From Varroa destructor (Eukaryota > Arthropoda > Arachnida > Mesostigmata > Varroidae): 64,000 nt of DNA. Of this stretch, positions 61,279-64,000 are shown piece by piece. Location: the NCBI RefSeq assembly GCF_002443255.2, contig NW_019211455.1:5190597-5254596 (forward strand), in the 5' to 3' direction. Position numbers and translations under genes: made by a program. Under the pieces are notes generated by a model. It was not told the origin of the DNA and did no database searches. It saw only the letters and a program-made list of their open reading frames with translations. Numbering within the stretch: the first letter of the stretch is position 1; the number at the start of each line of letters is the position of its first letter.

Positions 61279-62612
61279 GATAGGGAAGTTGTTTAGCTAA
61301 AGCCAGAAGAATACGGTATCTGTCAGGAAGTAAGACTTACTAATACAAAATTTATAGATGGGTCACTCATGTGAGTCATTAGAACTGATGCCGTACAATT
61401 TTGAGGACGGGACCTTCGCTTTGCGTCTGCAGTCCAAAGTAAACTTGTTACCTGTAGTGAAATGGTTAAAATCAGTATCTGTATTCGTTCGGTATTAAAA
61501 GCGGGTTGTGAAGTGACCATGTTGATGCAATAAAAATGCTTCTCTGATACCAGGGGGATAAGTAAATATTTTTGTTTAGAAAAGAGGAACTAGGTTTGCT
61601 GTTGCTGGCAAGACCTACGTACAGTTTAATTTTGGGTCTTGCCGTATATGTTTTGGGGTCTGTCCGTAACTATTACTGCACCCCATAGAAGTGTTCCTTT
61701 ACAGAGATTTGTTTACATTTTTCGAGCGTCCCATCAGCCATACTTCGGGCCGGGTATCTTTTACTTAAATATGCACTAGATTTCCTTTTTACATGCACAT
61801 TTTATGCAAAAAGAAGGCTTTACTGTATGGAAGTTCCCGTCGTCTGCAGACAATCTTCTCTATGACAGACAGAATTACGTGTCGCTAAAAAACGCACACT
61901 TAAGTAACCCCTAAAAACTCTGTAATTGACCCAAACTACCGCAAATTCAATAATACCGGGGATAGCAGTAGGCTAGTTTAACATCGCTTTAGCTGGTTTT
62001 CTGACCAAAGAAACTTCATGTAGGTCGGATGCCGGTCTGTCTCAACCTAACGATAGCCAAAGCGTAATCTTTCAATATGAGTGAGTATTCAAAGCACGGC
62101 AAAACCTTGAGTACTCTAATAAAGATATCATCACCCCACTATTATAGTAGTGGCCTGTGCTGCTATGTTAAAGTTTACATATCACCATTAATAACAGCAG
62201 CTGCATACAAAACTTCAGGTGGATCTATCTATCTGATACTTCAGGGCAATCGCAGTGGGCGATTATAGCAATGGTACCCAGCTGGGTCGATATCGGTGGC
62301 CCTTCAACTACAATAGCAGTGGCAACAGCAGCTTATACAGCAGTGGAAACGTAATAAAATCAGTGACAATATAAGCCCCACAAGCTCAAATCTCATAGCA
62401 CTATCTAAATAGCAGTCGTGGCCCTAAAGTAATTCAGCGACGTTCGGTCGAAAACCCTTCAGGTACCGTGCCGGCGAAGCCCATCATCGAAGAGATCATC
62501 GCTGTGCAGAAAACTGGAAGGCGTATAAACAGCACAGAAACGGTCTAGCTCGGTTTGATACAAGCCAACAATTGAAAGCGACAACGAGCGTTTGCCGCGT
62601 TGGTTATAGTGG

Positions 62613-62656
62613 TAACGGCTGCAGTGGTACTATTGCCATTACCGCTGCAGCCGTTA
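62613..62656. repeat. Hairpin with 17-bp stem
   Basis: TAACGGCTGCAGTGGTA and TACCGCTGCAGCCGTTA pair over 17 positions, 16 Watson-Crick and one G-T, around a 10-base loop. It sits in a stretch rich in GCAGTGG-type words. Confidence 0.85.
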
Positions 62657-64000
62657 AACGGCAGCAACCGTATCAATGCCATCACGAGTTCCAGCGCGCC
62701 TCGCCTTGTCAGTCAGCGAACTTCGGTAAACTACATAACCGTTACTGCAGTTGTTAGTGTTACAGGCATTAGTTCCAGCTCGAACATTCACTGCCGTCTT
62801 TATATTCCGCAACCACTGACCTCCTCCCACCTCGCGGCCGCCGCCGCCACTAATCCGACCCATGTCGTTCTGTTCATTCACAGATGTACAGATGACGATG
62901 GCCAGTCGTGTTCGTCCCGTTCGTAGAAATAAAAGTTGTAGTAATACAGAGTTGTGGCGGGACTGCAGTAGTCCTAAAATAGCATCAATGGTCATCACAG
63001 TTCAGTAGAATAATATGCCTAACGCGGTGATGACCGCCTTGATAGGAACGTCAGCGCCATGATATCCGTTGTTGCGGCTCTGGCCTCTGCTAGAACTTCT
63101 GCATCGTTTAGGGTATAAACAGTAGCTTCTTAGAGCCGCCGTCGTCGCTCCTCCTGTGGCTAATAGTCGATCGAGGCCGGCATTCTACCCTATGGCAACC
63201 TGTGTCGTTGTTGCTGCCGACATGGCCGTTAGGTTATTTTCACTGGCAAAATGCTTCGGCTTGGAGTCCGATTTTAGCGAGTGAAAAAGAAGCCTTCAGA
63301 GTAATAGTAAGATTTGTTGGTCAGTCGATCGTTTTCGTGGTCAAGCCGGCCGGTGCCAACAAACGAACCCGTGGACGGACAGCTGAAGCGAGTGGTCTGA
63401 TCATGCGATTTTAAAGGACATTTGTTTTCTAAGGCGAGACTAGATTCTCGAAAACGTTGCTCAAACTCTGTCGACACGAAATAACCGACATCTTTGCATA
63501 TATACACGCCTATTGCGCGAATATTATTCTTATTGTATGTTTTGCTTGCCCCTTAGCAATCGAACGATTTTTTTTGGGTCATTTGTGTATAAATTAAATT
63601 ACGTGAAGTCCTGATGAGTTTATTACGTATTTTATTCTATAGAAGCATCTGAATGACACAGCCGATCGATGTCCAGATGTGCCGCCCTTCATATTGCTTT
63701 TTTGTATTTGCGAGGTAATACCCGTTTCGGTGGCCACGTTTACAATGTCAAGAAGTGATGCAACATATATAAAATGGTAAGGGTAGCACATTACATAAGG
63801 CAGAAAAGATCCGATCATTTAAACTCGAGATCAAAAAATATCTGTCCCTTTATAAGTGTCATAAGAGAATCCTTTACTTTTTCTTTCTTTCAACACAATC
63901 TACTACTAGAAGTGTAACCGAAAGAACATCGCTCTATCAGACAGTTTTATAGGTTAGCGTCTCATTTCTTGCTGATCAATTTGTTTATTTTTACTCGTCA

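Larger units (their letters stand above)
51111..64000. other. Intergenic or intronic, microsatellite-rich, with GC-richer low-complexity patches
   Basis: No gene can be supported. GC-richer parts at about 56.5-57.2, 59.8-60.9 and 62.3-63.4 kb contain many CAG, CAA, GAC and GTG triplets, so frames stay open on several strands at once. The longest (60340-60843, 167 codons, plus) contains no Met codon. ATG-started frames at 57786-58070 (minus, 94 codons) and 59359-59601 (plus, 80 codons) match nothing I know. Microsatellites are listed separately. Confidence 0.6.

Noticed and set aside
62600..62998. Overlapping frames of 108 (plus) and 114 (minus) codons
   Set aside because: Both are driven by triplet-rich composition and no domain is visible on either strand.

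Overview
This looks like nuclear DNA of a metazoan, most likely an arthropod or other invertebrate. The signs are spliced genes with short GT-AG introns (about 250-800 bp), AT-rich intergenic DNA full of (TA)n, (CA)n and trinucleotide microsatellites, and no operon-like ORF packing. A run of exactly 100 N inside a TA repeat is an assembly gap. I cannot name the species from sequence alone.

Two genes are well supported, both on the + strand at the left end. (1) Positions 1-1376 hold the last three coding exons of a Kelch beta-propeller protein, probably of the KLHL/Kelch-like type; its N-terminal part lies left of the window. (2) Positions 9675-12759 hold a complete six-exon gene. Its exons join in phase into a 298-residue basic protein that I recognise as a CCDC137 family member, from the K-F-G-E-V-V-x-x-P-P-E-[IL]-T-A block and the C-terminal E-R-E-R-x-[VI]-x-A-Y-R-x-L-K block. 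Exon 2 contains a coding run of 17 A.

From about 12.8 kb to the right end (51 kb) I see no gene I can name. The stretch is AT-rich background with microsatellites, several exact inverted repeats and scattered GC-richer patches (about 33.1-33.4, 43.0-43.7, 45.8-46.2, 48.1-48.8, 56.5-57.2, 59.8-60.9 and 62.3-63.4 kb). Some patches contain an ATG-started reading frame that runs into a good splice donor (33881, 43232, 43602, 45776), as alternative first exons of a long-intron gene would. A few other open stretches have plausible splice acceptors. All are low-confidence candidates, because open frames of this size are expected by chance in 64 kb. No rRNA, CRISPR, convincing tRNA or recognisable transposase or reverse transcriptase was found.

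I did not find a clearly new biological system. The observations most worth checking are the A17 tract inside the CCDC137 coding sequence, two similar R-[KS]-F-S-R-F-D-C coding-like segments 2.9 kb apart, the ATG-to-donor candidate first exons, and a hairpin of about 63 nt near 37.1 kb.
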